DNA from: Sphingomonas glaciei | Lineage (GTDB): Bacteria; Pseudomonadota; Alphaproteobacteria; Sphingomonadales; Sphingomonadaceae | Assembly (NCBI RefSeq): GCF_023380025.1 | Contig: NZ_CP097253.1 | Location: 62,001 to 126,000 of the forward strand | Reading direction: 5' to 3' | DNA: 64,000 bases | Shown here: one piece after another, positions 40,981 through 53,450 of the stretch | Position numbering within the stretch: position 1 is the first letter of the stretch | Layout of the letters: each line of letters begins with the position of its first letter | The notes under the pieces: model-generated | Seen by the model: the letters and a program-made list of their open reading frames with translations, nothing else | What the model was told of the DNA's origin: nothing | Databases searched by the model: none | Program-made: the position numbers and the translations under genes

Positions 40981-42411
40981 TCAGCCGAGCGGCAGGCTGA
41001 GTCGCGCGAGGAGACCACCGAGGTCCTCGCTTTCCTCCAGTGAAATGCGCCCGCCGTAAATCTCCGCCACGTCGCGGACGATGGCGAGGCCCAGGCCGGT
41101 GCCGGGCTTGCCGGTGGTGTCGAGGCGCTTGCCGCGAGTGAACAATTCGGTGCGCTGTTCCTCGGGAATGCCGGGGCCGTCATCCTCGACCAAGATGTCG
41201 ACGAAGGGGGCGGACTTCTCGACAGTAACGAACACCCGGCCCGATCCATATTTGGCGGCATTCTCGACCAGATTGCCGAGCATTTCGTCAAGGTCCTGAC
41301 GCTCGACCCGGACCTGCGAGCCCTTGTCGCCGGCGATGTCGACCGTCGCGCCTTCGTGCATGCGGGTCACCGCACGCTGTACCGCCTGCAGGCTTTCCCA
41401 CACCGGCGCGCGGGCCTGGGCCGAGGCGCGGCGGCCGATCGCGCGGGCGCGGGCGAGGTGGTGGTCGACCTGGCGGCGCATGGTGGTCGCCTCGCGGCAG
41501 ACAGTGTCGTGAAGCTCTGGATCGCGCGCAGTGGCGGCGTTGGTGATGACGGTCAGTGGGGTCTTCAAGGCATGGGCGAGGTTGCCGGCGTGGCGGCGGG
41601 CTTCCTCGGCCTGTTCCTCGTTATGCGCGAGGAGCTGGTTGATCTCCTGCGACAAAGGCTGGATCTCGTCCGGGAAATCATCGGACACGCGGGTCTTGGC
41701 CCCGGAGCGGATGGCGATCACTTCCGAGCGAACCCGGCGCAGCGGCCACAGCCCGTAAAAGGTCTGCAGGGCCGCGAGCATTACCAGGCCGAGGCCGAGC
41801 ACCGCAAAGCTCCAGGTCAGGGTGGTGCGCAGTTCCTTGAGTTGTGAATCGAGATTCTCGCGGCTTTGCGCGACCTGGTAGCGCCACTTGACCGGGCTGC
41901 CGGGGATGATGACGTCGCGCTCGACGATGCGGAGCGGCTCGCCCAGGAACTGCGAACTGTCGTATTTGCGGGTCTCGGTCCCGCGCACCGCATCGGGCAC
42001 CACCGCCAGACGCCGATCCCACAGCGAACGCGAGGGATAGTCCTCGACCTGGGGGGTCTTGCCGTCGGGCCCGGGTAGCGGGGTGATCTGGAAATAGCTG
42101 CCCGAATAGCTTTCGATGAAGCGCTGGTCGGCCAGCTGCCGCGAGAAGCGGATCTCGCCGACCGTGCCGATCTCCGACGAGGCGATCATCGAGCGGAGGA
42201 CGAGTTCGATCCCCTCGTCGAAATTGCGGACCAGGCTGTCGGTGAGCAGGCGGTTGAGTGCGAAGCCGCCGACCGCGAGCAGGATCGAGATCCAGATCGC
42301 GGCGATGACGATCATCCGCCGGGTCAGCGAGCCGGTGCCCCGCTTGCGAGGGCGGGCAGTGCCTGCGTCCGTGCCGGCAGGCGGCGCTGCGATGACTTCC
42401 TGCTTCGTCAT
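40981..42411 (-). CDS. Sensor histidine kinase (PhoQ-like)
   Basis: A 476-residue kinase. Two membrane helices (MIVIAAIWISILLAVGGFA and WSFAVLGLGLVMLAALQTFY) flank a periplasmic sensor domain. A HAMP-like linker follows, then the H box HALKTPLTVI, the N box LVENAAKYGSG, and GDGPGI/GTGLGL-type nucleotide motifs (VEDDGPGIPEEQ and KPGTGLGLAIV). It lies downstream of the response regulator in one operon. ATG 42411 falls inside a REP-like repeat and has no ribosome site; an earlier in-frame ATG at 42432 is inside the repeat too. Confidence 0.9.
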   Translation of the reverse strand: MTKQEVIAAPPAGTDAGTARPRKRGTGSLTRRMIVIAAIWISILLAVGGFALNRLLTDSLVRNFDEGIELVLRSMIASSEIGTVGEIRFSRQLADQRFIESYSGSYFQITPLPGPDGKTPQVEDYPSRSLWDRRLAVVPDAVRGTETRKYDSSQFLGEPLRIVERDVIIPGSPVKWRYQVAQSRENLDSQLKELRTTLTWSFAVLGLGLVMLAALQTFYGLWPLRRVRSEVIAIRSGAKTRVSDDFPDEIQPLSQEINQLLAHNEEQAEEARRHAGNLAHALKTPLTVITNAATARDPELHDTVCREATTMRRQVDHHLARARAIGRRASAQARAPVWESLQAVQRAVTRMHEGATVDIAGDKGSQVRVERQDLDEMLGNLVENAAKYGSGRVFVTVEKSAPFVDILVEDDGPGIPEEQRTELFTRGKRLDTTGKPGTGLGLAIVRDVAEIYGGRISLEESEDLGGLLARLSLPLG

Positions 42412-42477
42412 TGCGAGCCGCAGGCGAGGCAATCCAGGCGCGGCACGGCCGATTGCTTCGCTTCGCTCGCAATGACG
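42406..42477. repeat. REP-like inverted repeat at the start of a kinase gene
   Basis: Outer arms CGTCATTGCGAGC (42406-42418) and GCTCGCAATGACG (42465-42477) are perfect 13-base complements. Inner arms include GGCAATCC and GATTGC. It fills the gap between regulator and kinase genes and contains the kinase start codon. Confidence 0.88.
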
Positions 42478-42487
42478 AGGGAGGTCG

Positions 42488-43150
42488 TCATGCAGGCTCC
42501 TCGAGACTGTAGCCGAGGCCGCGGATGGTGGTGATGACGTCCGGCCCCAGCTTCTTGCGGATGCGGGTCACGAACACTTCGATGGTGTTCGAATCGCGGT
42601 CGAAGTCCTGATCGTAGATATGCTCGATCAACTCGGTCCGGCTGACCACTTTGCCCTTGTGGTGCATCAGGTAGCTGAGGAGCTTATACTCCTGCGCGGT
42701 GAGCTTGACCGGTTCGCCGTCCTTGGTGACCTTGCCCGAACGGGTGTCGAGCCGGATGTCGCCGGCGTTGAGCTCGCTGCTGGCATTACCCGACGCACGG
42801 CGGATCAGCGCACGCAGGCGGGCGATCAGCTCTTCGGTCTGGAACGGCTTGGCGAGATAGTCGTCGGCACCGGCGTCGAGCCCGGCGACCTTGTCCGACC
42901 AGCTGTCGCGGGCGGTCAGGACCAGCACCGGCATCCGGCGGCCTTCCTTGCGCCAGCGGTCGAGCACGGTGAGTCCGTCGACCTCGGGCAGGCCGAGGTC
43001 GAGGACCACCGCATCATAGCTTTCGGTCTGGCCGAGATAATGGCCGTCCTCGCCGTCGGTGGCGAGATCGACCGCATAGCCCGCGCCCTCCAGCGTGGAG
43101 CGGAGCTGGCGGCCGAGCGAGGGCTCGTCTTCGACGATCAGGACGCGCAT
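42488..43150 (-). CDS. OmpR/PhoP-family response regulator
   Basis: A 220-residue two-domain regulator. The receiver has EDEP, phospho-Asp in VVLDLGLPEVDG, the Thr in LTARDS and Lys in YLAKPF. The C-terminal winged helix has LTAQEYKLLSYLMHHKGKVV, TIEVFVTRIRKKLG and TIRGLGYSLE. It is paired with the downstream kinase and follows a PepSY gene, an arrangement seen in PhoP/PhoQ-like envelope-stress or metal-responsive systems. ATG 43150; targets unknown. Confidence 0.94.
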   Translation of the reverse strand: MRVLIVEDEPSLGRQLRSTLEGAGYAVDLATDGEDGHYLGQTESYDAVVLDLGLPEVDGLTVLDRWRKEGRRMPVLVLTARDSWSDKVAGLDAGADDYLAKPFQTEELIARLRALIRRASGNASSELNAGDIRLDTRSGKVTKDGEPVKLTAQEYKLLSYLMHHKGKVVSRTELIEHIYDQDFDRDSNTIEVFVTRIRKKLGPDVITTIRGLGYSLEEPA

Positions 43151-43240
43151 GAATGTTTTCTCCCTTTGGGGAACCTTAACACGCGCGAAGATGAACGGTT
43201 GCTTTGGCGAAATGAAGAGGGGGGCGGCAGAAAGCCGCGA

Positions 43241-43537
43241 TCAGTCCCCGCTGCGGCCTACTACCCGGCCGGTCGAGGCGTCGACGTCGACCCAGATCAC
43301 CCGGCCGCCGCGCATGAACTTGAGGCGGTAGGTGCGGCCGTTGAACTCGGGCCCGAGATAATCGGCGCCGCCCATGCTCGGCAGCACCCGCCGCTCGATC
43401 ATCGGCAGCGGCATGGAGCGCCCCTCGCGGGTCGCCTGGAAGGCACGATCCTGGTCGCGCGGCCGCTCGGCCGCAGCGGGAGCCGCGGTGATGGCAGCGG
43501 CGACGGCCGCAAGGAACAGGGTGAAGGTGTTACGCAT
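43241..43537 (-). CDS. PepSY-like periplasmic protein
   Basis: A 98-residue exported protein. A signal peptide (LFLAAVAAAITAAPAAA) is followed by a PepSY-like C-terminal domain (FNGRTYRLKFMRGGRVIWVD, then VDASTGRVVG). Such proteins often inhibit or sense periplasmic enzymes, and are frequent upstream of OmpR-type two-component genes. ATG 43537 directly starts the signal. It is the likely first gene of the operon with the regulator and kinase. Confidence 0.82.
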   Translation of the reverse strand: MRNTFTLFLAAVAAAITAAPAAAERPRDQDRAFQATREGRSMPLPMIERRVLPSMGGADYLGPEFNGRTYRLKFMRGGRVIWVDVDASTGRVVGRSGD

Positions 43538-43598
43538 GACGATTGGATTTCTACCACAAGGTGTTGAATAGCTTGTGAACCGCGTCTTGCGGCCAGGT

Positions 43599-43988
43599 TC
43601 AGGCTGGCGCGGGGGGCTGCCACAATTCGATCGGATTGCCCTCGGGATCATGGACCCGGGCAAAGCGGCCGACCTCGGGCATGGCGTTCCACTCCTGCTT
43701 GACGATCACTTCGACCCCGGCGGCCTCTAGTTTCGCTATCAGCGCGTCGAGGTCGGTCACGCGGAGGTTGATCATCGCCTGCTTGTCGGCGGGAAAATAA
43801 TCGCTGCTGGCGGCGAAGGGTTCGAACACCATCGGGCCGCCCTGCGTTTGCCACAGCCATTCGTTGCTCTGGCCCGCCGCGTCGGTGCCGCAGCCGCCAC
43901 CGACGCCAAGGTAATCGCGATACCAGGCCTTGAGGGCGGCCGGGTTCTCCGCCCTGAAGAAGTATCCGCCCATGCCGACTACCGTCAT
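43599..43988 (-). CDS. Glyoxalase/bleomycin-resistance-like VOC protein
   Basis: A 129-residue vicinal-oxygen-chelate protein. Two beta-alpha-beta-beta-beta halves are visible: GMGGYFFRAENPAALKAWYR, YLGVGGG, QAMINLRVTDLDALIAKLEA, AGVEVIV and FARVHDPEGNPIELWQPP. The last is the classic C-terminal metal-binding Glu motif. Substrate unknown. ATG 43988 was chosen since the residues encoded earlier are antisense to the ABC gene leader. Confidence 0.87.
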   Translation of the reverse strand: MTVVGMGGYFFRAENPAALKAWYRDYLGVGGGCGTDAAGQSNEWLWQTQGGPMVFEPFAASSDYFPADKQAMINLRVTDLDALIAKLEAAGVEVIVKQEWNAMPEVGRFARVHDPEGNPIELWQPPAPA

Positions 43989-44071
43989 TGCCCAGCCCCC
44001 CGCTTGTTGCCGATGCGACCAGCATAGCCAAGATGATGACGAAGAGCGATGCACGCTCTAAGTGGGCGGCC

Positions 44072-45846
<1,775 letters not shown>

Positions 45847-45850
<4 letters not shown>

Positions 45851-47334
45851 GCGTCGCCCGCGGCCACGCGGCGGCGCTGGGCGGGATCGCCGGGCTGTTG
45901 CTGTGGGCAGCGCTGTTCTGGACCGGGACGCTGGTCAACGACGTCGCCTGGCAGCTGTGGATCGGGCGGGAGATGAACGCCGGCGCGGCGCTCTACGGCG
46001 ACATATTGGAGGTAAATCCGCCGCTGTGGTTCTGGATCGGCGCCGGGTTCGACCGTGTGGCGACGACGACCGGCATTGCTGGCGAGCGCTGGCTGGGGTT
46101 GGCGTTCGTCAGCTATGCAATCCTGTCGCTGCTGGTGACCCTGCGGCTGCTGGAGCAGCCCCGGCGGCAGTGGGCGGCGGCGCTTGCGCTGGTCGCGACC
46201 CTGCTGCTGACTTCGCCCTACGCGCACCTCCAGCGCGAGCAGTTCCTGCTGATGTCGGTGCTGCCCTATCTGGCGCTGGCGGTGCGGCGGGCCGAGGGCG
46301 GGGAGGTGAGCCGCGGGCTGGCCTTGGCGGTCGGACTGATCGCGGCGCCCGGACTGGCGCTCAAGCACCATTTCCTGATCTTCCCGGCGCTGGTCGAGGC
46401 GTGGCTGTGGTGGCGGCGGAAGCGGTTCGACATCCGGCCCGAGCATCTGTCGCTGGTCGCCGCCGCGCTGCTCTATGCGGGGGCTGTCGTGGCGTTTGCG
46501 CCGACTTACCTGTCGACCATGCTGCCGCTGCTGCGAGCAGGCTATCACGGCTATAATCCCTCGCTGTGGACCCTGCTGTTCCAGCCCGGCATCGTCGTCG
46601 GCCTGTTCGCGCTTGCGGCGGCGGGGCTCGGGCGCGGACGGCTGGGCGTGCTCGGCGAGGCGGCGGCGGTCGGGACGGCGGCCTTCATCCTGGTGTTCAT
46701 CGTCCAGGGCAAGGACTTCCACTATCAGGCGATCCCGGCGCTGGGCATGGCGCTGCTGACCATGCTGGCGCTGCTGCTGGGCACTGGCAAAGGGGGCGGG
46801 CGGCTGGTCGCGGCGGTCGGGCTGTTGGTGGCGTTGATGGTACCGGTCAAGGCCGGGCAGGCGCGCTACGACATCTTCTTCCTGCAAGCGACGCGCGACC
46901 TCAAGCCGGGCGAGGGCGTGACGCTGGTCTCGCCCAGCCAAGCGCTGGCCTGGCCGGCGGTCTACGAACGCGGGCTGAGGTGGGACAGCCGGACCATGGG
47001 GCTGTGGATGGTGTTGTCACCCTGGGCTAGCGAGAAGGACGGGAGCAAGGACGCGCGAATGGCGATGCTCGGCACCGCCGTGCGCCGCGAGCTTGCCGCG
47101 GAGATCGCCTGCAAGCGCCCGGCGATGGTGATCGTCGATACGTTCTACGATGAAGAGGTGCCGGGCGGCGACGTCCTCGCCTGGCTCAATTCCGATCCGC
47201 GCTTCCGCGCTGCGCTGGCCGGGTATCGCGAGGTGGAGCCGGTATTCGTTCTCCGCCGCTTTGTGCCGGACGCACCGACGGAGGCCGCCTGCAGTGCAGG
47301 CGACCTCACGGCGGTTACTCGGCAGCAGCCTTGA
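45847..47334 (+). CDS. Polytopic membrane protein, glycosyltransferase-39-like layout
   Basis: A 495-residue protein with about ten hydrophobic helices and a soluble C-terminal domain. An acidic pair of blocks lies near the N-terminus (VNDVAWQLWIGREMNAG and ALYGDILEVNPPLWFW), where GT-C enzymes (PMT/ArnT-like) carry catalytic acidic residues. A periplasmic C-terminal domain follows, rich in Arg/Asp, with LRWDSRTMGLWMVLSP. A GT-C role is inference; no donor can be named. It starts at TTG 45847 in a TTGA overlap with the ABC-F gene stop. Confidence 0.65.
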
Positions 47335-47340
47335 ACGGCC

Positions 47341-47799
47341 TCAGGAGCCGAGGAATTTGACCAGTTCCGTTTCACTGACCGTGCCGCTCTTGTCGGCATC
47401 CGCAGTACGGAAGGCGCCGGTCAGATAGGCGCTGGTCGGCGCCTTCTGGCCGGCCGCGGTCTGGAGGGTTGTCACCCACTTGGTGAACTCGGTCCGGCTC
47501 AGCGACTTGTTGCCGTTGGTGTCATATTTCGACCAGTCGGCAGCGACGATGCCAGCGGTGTCGGTCGGCGGTGTCGCTTCAACCTCGGCCTGCGTCGTCG
47601 GGGTTGCGGGAGTAGCAGGTGTCGCCGGCGTAGCGGTGGCCGGATCGGCTGGCTGGGCGGGGGTCGCCGGCACGGTGCCGCTCGGAGTCGTGGTCGGGAC
47701 GGCCGGGCTCAACGGGTCGGTCGCCGGCTGGGTGGTGGTCTGCGCGACGGCGGCGGTGCTGCCGGCAAGCAGCAGTCCGAACAAGGCCTGTTTGATCAT
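47341..47799 (-). CDS. EF-hand calcium-binding exported protein
   Basis: A 152-residue protein. Signal peptide (LFGLLLAGSTAAVA), a Thr/Pro/Ala-rich linker with an ATP-repeat (ATPATPATPATP), then two EF-hand loops: DTNGNKSLSRTEF and DADKSGTVSETEL. Each loop carries the Asp/Asn/Ser ligand pattern for calcium. ATG 47799 starts the signal. It lies six bases from the stop of the convergent upstream gene. Likely a periplasmic calcium-binding or structural protein; partner unknown. Confidence 0.88.
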   Translation of the reverse strand: MIKQALFGLLLAGSTAAVAQTTTQPATDPLSPAVPTTTPSGTVPATPAQPADPATATPATPATPATPTTQAEVEATPPTDTAGIVAADWSKYDTNGNKSLSRTEFTKWVTTLQTAAGQKAPTSAYLTGAFRTADADKSGTVSETELVKFLGS

Positions 47800-47947
47800 T
47801 TCAATCTCCACGAAAATGGGTCTCGCCACATGATGGGCCAGCTGTACCATGGAGAACGAAGTGACGGGATTAGAGTGTCTTAGCTCGCCCCCACAAGCTA
47901 ACGAGCCAACGTTAAGCTAGCCCGCCGATAGTGATTAACGTTAACGA

Positions 47948-49314
<1,367 letters not shown>

Positions 49315-49318
<4 letters not shown>

Positions 49319-51387
49319 GCGGTCAGTCTTTCGGGCGACGCGGCCGGTTCGGCGACGCTGAGGGGGAGGGTGATGGTGAAGCGGGTGCCGGCGCCGGGGC
49401 GGCTGTCGACCGTCAGCCGGCCGCCCATCGCCTGGACGAGGGTCCGCGCTTCATAGGCGCCGATGCCGAAGCCGGCCTGCTTGGTGGAGGCGAAGGGGGC
49501 GAACAGGCGGGTCGAGATGAAGTCGGCGTCCATGCCGGGGCCAATGTCGACGATCTCGATCCGGGCGGCGCCGTTGGAGTGGGACACGCGCACTGTGACC
49601 GGATCGGCGGGGGCGCTGGCTTCCACGGCATTGGCAAGCAGGTGGCCGACCGCCTGTTCGAGGCCGAGCGGGTCGGCCATGACGTCGATCCCGCCGTCAC
49701 CCAGCAGGCGCACGTCGTGGCCGGTGCGGTGCGCGGCGATGCAACTGGCAAGCAGCGGCCGAAGCTCGACGTCCTGGAGCGGGGGGCGGCCCCCCGACGA
49801 GGCCGCGGGGGCGAGGCGGGCGAGGAGGTCGTTCATCTTGCCGACCGAGGATTTCAGCGTCGCCACCATGTCGGCGCGCCACTCGGGATTGTCGGCGTGA
49901 CGCTCGGCATTGCGGGCGATCAGGGTCAGCTGACTGACGAGGTTCTTCACGTCGTGGAGGATGAAGGCGAAGCGGCGGTTGAACTCGTCGAAGCGGCGGG
50001 CCTCGCTGAGGCGCTGCTGGCCGGCGGCTTCGCTGAGACTGGCCGCGGCCTGGCGGCCGGCGGTGCGCAGGAGGTCGAAATCCTCCCAGTCGAGCGGGCG
50101 GCGCATCTGGGGCGCCGCAAGCAGGACCAGCCCGACCGCGCTGTCGCCGTGGACGAGCGGGACGCCGACCCACAGCGAAGGCTCTTCGAGCAGCCAGGAG
50201 GGAAGCGGAAGCGAGAGGTCGGCGGCCGACCCCCAGCGCTGGCGGTGCGCGTCGAGCTCGATCACCCGGCCGTCGCCAAGCAGGGGCCAGAGTGCATCGA
50301 GCCCGCGGCCGCTGACCGCCTCGTCGGGCAGGCGCTCGTCCCAGTGCCAGGATCCGGCGACCGTGACGCGGCCGGTGTCGTCGGGGACCAGCAGCAGCCC
50401 TGCAGGCGCTTCCAGGATGTCGGCGAAGGCGCGGACAATTCGCGCCGACAGTGGCTCGTTCGAGCCGCCGGTGCCGAGCGTCGCGGCAAAGCGCAGCCAT
50501 TCTGTGCGATAGTCGTAGCGATGCTCGAAGAAATGCTTGGCGATCTTGACCCGGGTCCAGCTGCGGGCGCGGCGGCTGGGTAGCAGCACGGCGAGCGCAA
50601 CGGTCATGGCGGCGAGGGCCAGCGTGGCGAGGCCGCGGAGCCAGTCGAAGGTGCCGGTGCGCAGCACGGCGGCCAGCAGCGCCATGACCGCGAAATAGGA
50701 GCAGATCGCGAGCAATGAGAGCGACTGGAAGGTTGCGGCGCGCGACAACTTGGGGCGGAAAGCGGCGCTGTCGGCGCGGGTCAGCGCGAAGCAGGGGGCG
50801 GCCAGCGCCACGACCACGCCCTTCAAGTCACCCAGCGTCGCGCCGAGCGGCAGGCCGAGCGCTTGCAGCGTGTAGAGGTTGAGGTCGTAGACCCACAGCA
50901 GGGCAAGGCCAAGCATCGGCAGGCGCATCGGTCCGCGGCTGGCGGCGGCGGCCTGGCCGTAGAGATTGTGGACGAGGATCAGGGAGCCGGCGGCGGAAAT
51001 GGTGCGAAGGACGATCGCGGTCGCCTCAAGCGCCTGCCGGTCGGCGGTTCGCGCCAGCGGGGCGAGGCTGTCGACCAGCGCCTGGGCTCCGAGCACGAGC
51101 GCCACCGCTCCGTAGACGAGGGCGACGCCCTGCTGCCGCGTGCCTTTCTCGTCCGCGCTCGACAGCACGAACAGCATCGCGACCCAGATCAGGTTGCGGG
51201 CGGTCTCGGCATTGTCGGCGAGCATGGTCCCGGCCATGACCCCGCCGAGCCAAGTCGATGCCGCGGTGGTAAGGAGGCCGCCGAGCAGGAGTTTCTGCGC
51301 AGGCCCCGCGGCCCAACTGCGCAACTGCCACAGCAGCACCGCAGCCATCGCCACCGCGCCGAGCGCGTGACCCCAGAAGGCGAGCAT
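49315..51387 (-). CDS. prsK: PEP-CTERM-system histidine kinase (PrsK-like)
   Basis: About 690 residues. The N-terminal half has about nine membrane helices (FWGHALGAVAMAAVLLWQL onward). A cytosolic GAF-like domain follows, then FILHDVKNLVSQLTLIARNA (H box with the His) and GPGMDADF plus the ATPase end GFGIGAYEARTLVQAMGG. The layout, with a GAF domain before the kinase core and a PrsR partner, fits PrsK. It senses an unknown signal and phosphorylates PrsR. A GTG at 51405 is an alternative start; ATG 51387 gives the expected first helix. Confidence 0.9.
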
Positions 51388-51453
51388 GCTGTCCACGCCC
51401 AACACTGTCGGAGATATTTACAAAGGAAGGGTGAAGAACGGTTTCGCAGAGAG

Positions 51454-51531
51454 CGTCGTCCCGGCGGAGGCCGGGACCTCAGGCGAGGGTTCGCCTTACC
51501 GTTCAAGGTCCCGGCCTGCGCCGGGACGACG
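51454..51531. repeat. REP-like inverted repeat upstream of prsK
   Basis: Left arm CGTCGTCCCGGC with GGAGGCCGGGACCT (51454-51479). Right arm AGGTCCCGGCCTGCGCCGGGACGACG (51506-51531). The arms are complementary with few mismatches. It ends on the base before the stop of the M20 gene. Confidence 0.88.
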
Positions 51532-52806
51532 TCACTGTTTCAGCGCTTCCAGCGTCGCGGCTTCCATCGCCACCACGGCTGTGCCGATCACCTTTTCCGC
51601 ATCGGGAGCCCACAACGGCGAGTGAAGACCGGGCAGCTTGGTGATCTCGCCGCCGGCTCTATCCCAGCGGGCCTGCGGCACGCCGCCGACCCAGAACAGC
51701 AGGCTGCGTCCTTGCGGATTGGCGATCAGGAAGCGGCTGAAATCCTCGCCGACCATCGCCGCGGGGACCATCCGCACCCGGCCCTCGCCGAACAGGCCGG
51801 TGAACAAGGTGCGGGCTTCAGCGGTGAGGTCCGCGCTGTTGACCGTGGCGGGGGTGTAGGGATCGCGCACGGTGACCACCGGCATGCGGTCGTCGGGGAC
51901 GCCGGCGGCGATCGCCTCGCCCCGGGCGATGCGGCGGATTCCGTCGAGGATGCTGGCCCGAACCTCGGAGGTGTAGCTGCGCACGGTGATCTGCAGCTTG
52001 GCTTCATCGGGGATGATGTTGTGGGTGGCTCCGGCGTGGAAGCTACCGACGGTGACCACCGCCGGATCGAACGGGTTGCGCTCGCGGCTGACCAGGGTCT
52101 GCAGGGTGGAGACGATGCGCGCGGCGACGACAATCGGATCGCGCCCGTTTTGCGGCGCGGCGCCATGGCTTCCGACGCCGTGGACGGTGACGTCGACGCT
52201 GTCGACATTGGCCAGCGCCGGACCGGGAGTGAGCCCGATGGTGCCGGCCGGAAGCGACGCGCTGTTGTGGAAGGCGAGCATGGTGTCGGGCTTGGGAAAG
52301 CGGGTGAACAGGCCGTCCGACAACATCGCGGCGGCGCCTTCGCTGGTCTCCTCGCCCGGCTGGAGGATCAGGACCAGCGTGCCTTTCCACTTGGCCTTGG
52401 CGGCGGCGAGGCGGCGGGCGGTGCCGATCAGCGCGGTCATGTGCGTGTCGTGGGCGCAGGCATGCATGACGCCGGTGTCGACGCCCGCCTTGTTGGTGGT
52501 GCGGACCTTCGACGCGAAGGCGAGACCGGTCTTCTCCTCCAGCGGCAGGCCGTCCATGTCGGCGCGGACCAGCACGGTCTTGCCCGGGCCGTTGCGCATC
52601 ACCGCGACGATGCCCGTCTTGCCGACCTTTTCGGTCACCTCATAGCCGAGCTTGCGCAGCTCGGGCGCGAGGCGGGCGGCGGTGCGAATCTCGGCCATGG
52701 CGAGTTCGGGCGCGGCATGAAGCTCACGGTAGAGCGCCATCAGCGGGGTAAGCTCGGCCGGGGTCGGCTGGGCGGCGAGGGCGGCGGCGGCAAGCAGGGT
52801 CAGCAT
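51532..52806 (-). CDS. M20-family amidohydrolase (peptidase)
   Basis: A 424-residue zinc hydrolase of the M20D/amidohydrolase group, acting on N-acyl amino acids or related amides. A short signal-like N-terminus (LTLLAAAALAAQ) suggests export. Metal site blocks: RADMDGLPLEE, HACAHDTHMTAL, LQPGEETSEGA, NSASLPAG and VGEDFSRFL near the end. The dimerisation part holds VHGVGSHGAAPQNGRDPI. Full length. It lies upstream of prsK in the same direction but is separated from it by a REP-like hairpin. Confidence 0.9.
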   Translation of the reverse strand: MLTLLAAAALAAQPTPAELTPLMALYRELHAAPELAMAEIRTAARLAPELRKLGYEVTEKVGKTGIVAVMRNGPGKTVLVRADMDGLPLEEKTGLAFASKVRTTNKAGVDTGVMHACAHDTHMTALIGTARRLAAAKAKWKGTLVLILQPGEETSEGAAAMLSDGLFTRFPKPDTMLAFHNSASLPAGTIGLTPGPALANVDSVDVTVHGVGSHGAAPQNGRDPIVVAARIVSTLQTLVSRERNPFDPAVVTVGSFHAGATHNIIPDEAKLQITVRSYTSEVRASILDGIRRIARGEAIAAGVPDDRMPVVTVRDPYTPATVNSADLTAEARTLFTGLFGEGRVRMVPAAMVGEDFSRFLIANPQGRSLLFWVGGVPQARWDRAGGEITKLPGLHSPLWAPDAEKVIGTAVVAMEAATLEALKQ

Positions 52807-52823
52807 GAGCCGAGCCTAGCGGC

Positions 52824-53450
52824 CTAGGAGGAGGGCACAAGCTCCACGACGTCAATCAGGCTTTCATAGCGGGGCGAGGGGAGGATCAGCCGAAATTGGC
52901 GGGGGCCGATCCGCTCGACGAAGCCGGCGAGGTCGCGGTCGCTGTCGATGCCGTAGGTGATGGCGCGCTGCTCGTCGCCCAGCACCAGGGTGCCGAGGAA
53001 GACCTGGCGCAACTGGTCGTGGGGGAAGATGTAGCCGACCTGGCGCTGCGAGCCGCTGAGCTTGGTGAAGGCCTGCAGCCGCCCCGACTGGGCGATGCGG
53101 CAGTTGAAGGCAGGGTAGGAGACGAACGGCAGCAGGCCGGGCGAGCGCGCGCCGAGTTTGATCACGCGGCAGCGATAGTCGTCGTTGGCGATGGCGCCGC
53201 CGACCGCCGCGTCCGGCTGAAGCAGGGCGCCCTCACGGGCGATCGCGGGGGCATTGCCCGAGGCGCGGGCCTGGGCGAGGCCGTTGACAAAGGCGGCACG
53301 CCATTCGCGCAGGCGACGGCGGTCGACGTCGGTCGCCACCGTCTGCCACGAGGCGGCCCTCGCAACCGGTCCGGCGGTCGGGCGCTCGTTCGGTGTGCAG
53401 GCGGCGAGCGACCCGAGCGCGAGCAAGGCGGCGAGGGCGCGCATCGTCAT
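52824..53450 (-). CDS. DUF4893 lipoprotein
   Basis: A 208-residue lipoprotein. Signal with lipobox LGSLAAC, then a DUF4893 domain with RRRLREWRAAFVNGLAQAR, DYRCRVIKLGARS and LLPFVSYPAFNCRI, plus the repeated LRQVFLGTLVLGDE. The family occurs mainly in alphaproteobacteria, function unknown. Its ATG (53450) overlaps the stop of the dehydrogenase (ATGA), so it is translated together with it. Confidence 0.85.
   Translation of the reverse strand: MTMRALAALLALGSLAACTPNERPTAGPVARAASWQTVATDVDRRRLREWRAAFVNGLAQARASGNAPAIAREGALLQPDAAVGGAIANDDYRCRVIKLGARSPGLLPFVSYPAFNCRIAQSGRLQAFTKLSGSQRQVGYIFPHDQLRQVFLGTLVLGDEQRAITYGIDSDRDLAGFVERIGPRQFRLILPSPRYESLIDVVELVPSS

Noticed and set aside
50863..52827. 654-codon plus-strand frame opposite prsK and the M20 gene
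   Set aside because: Antisense composition with no signature; both minus-strand genes are well supported.
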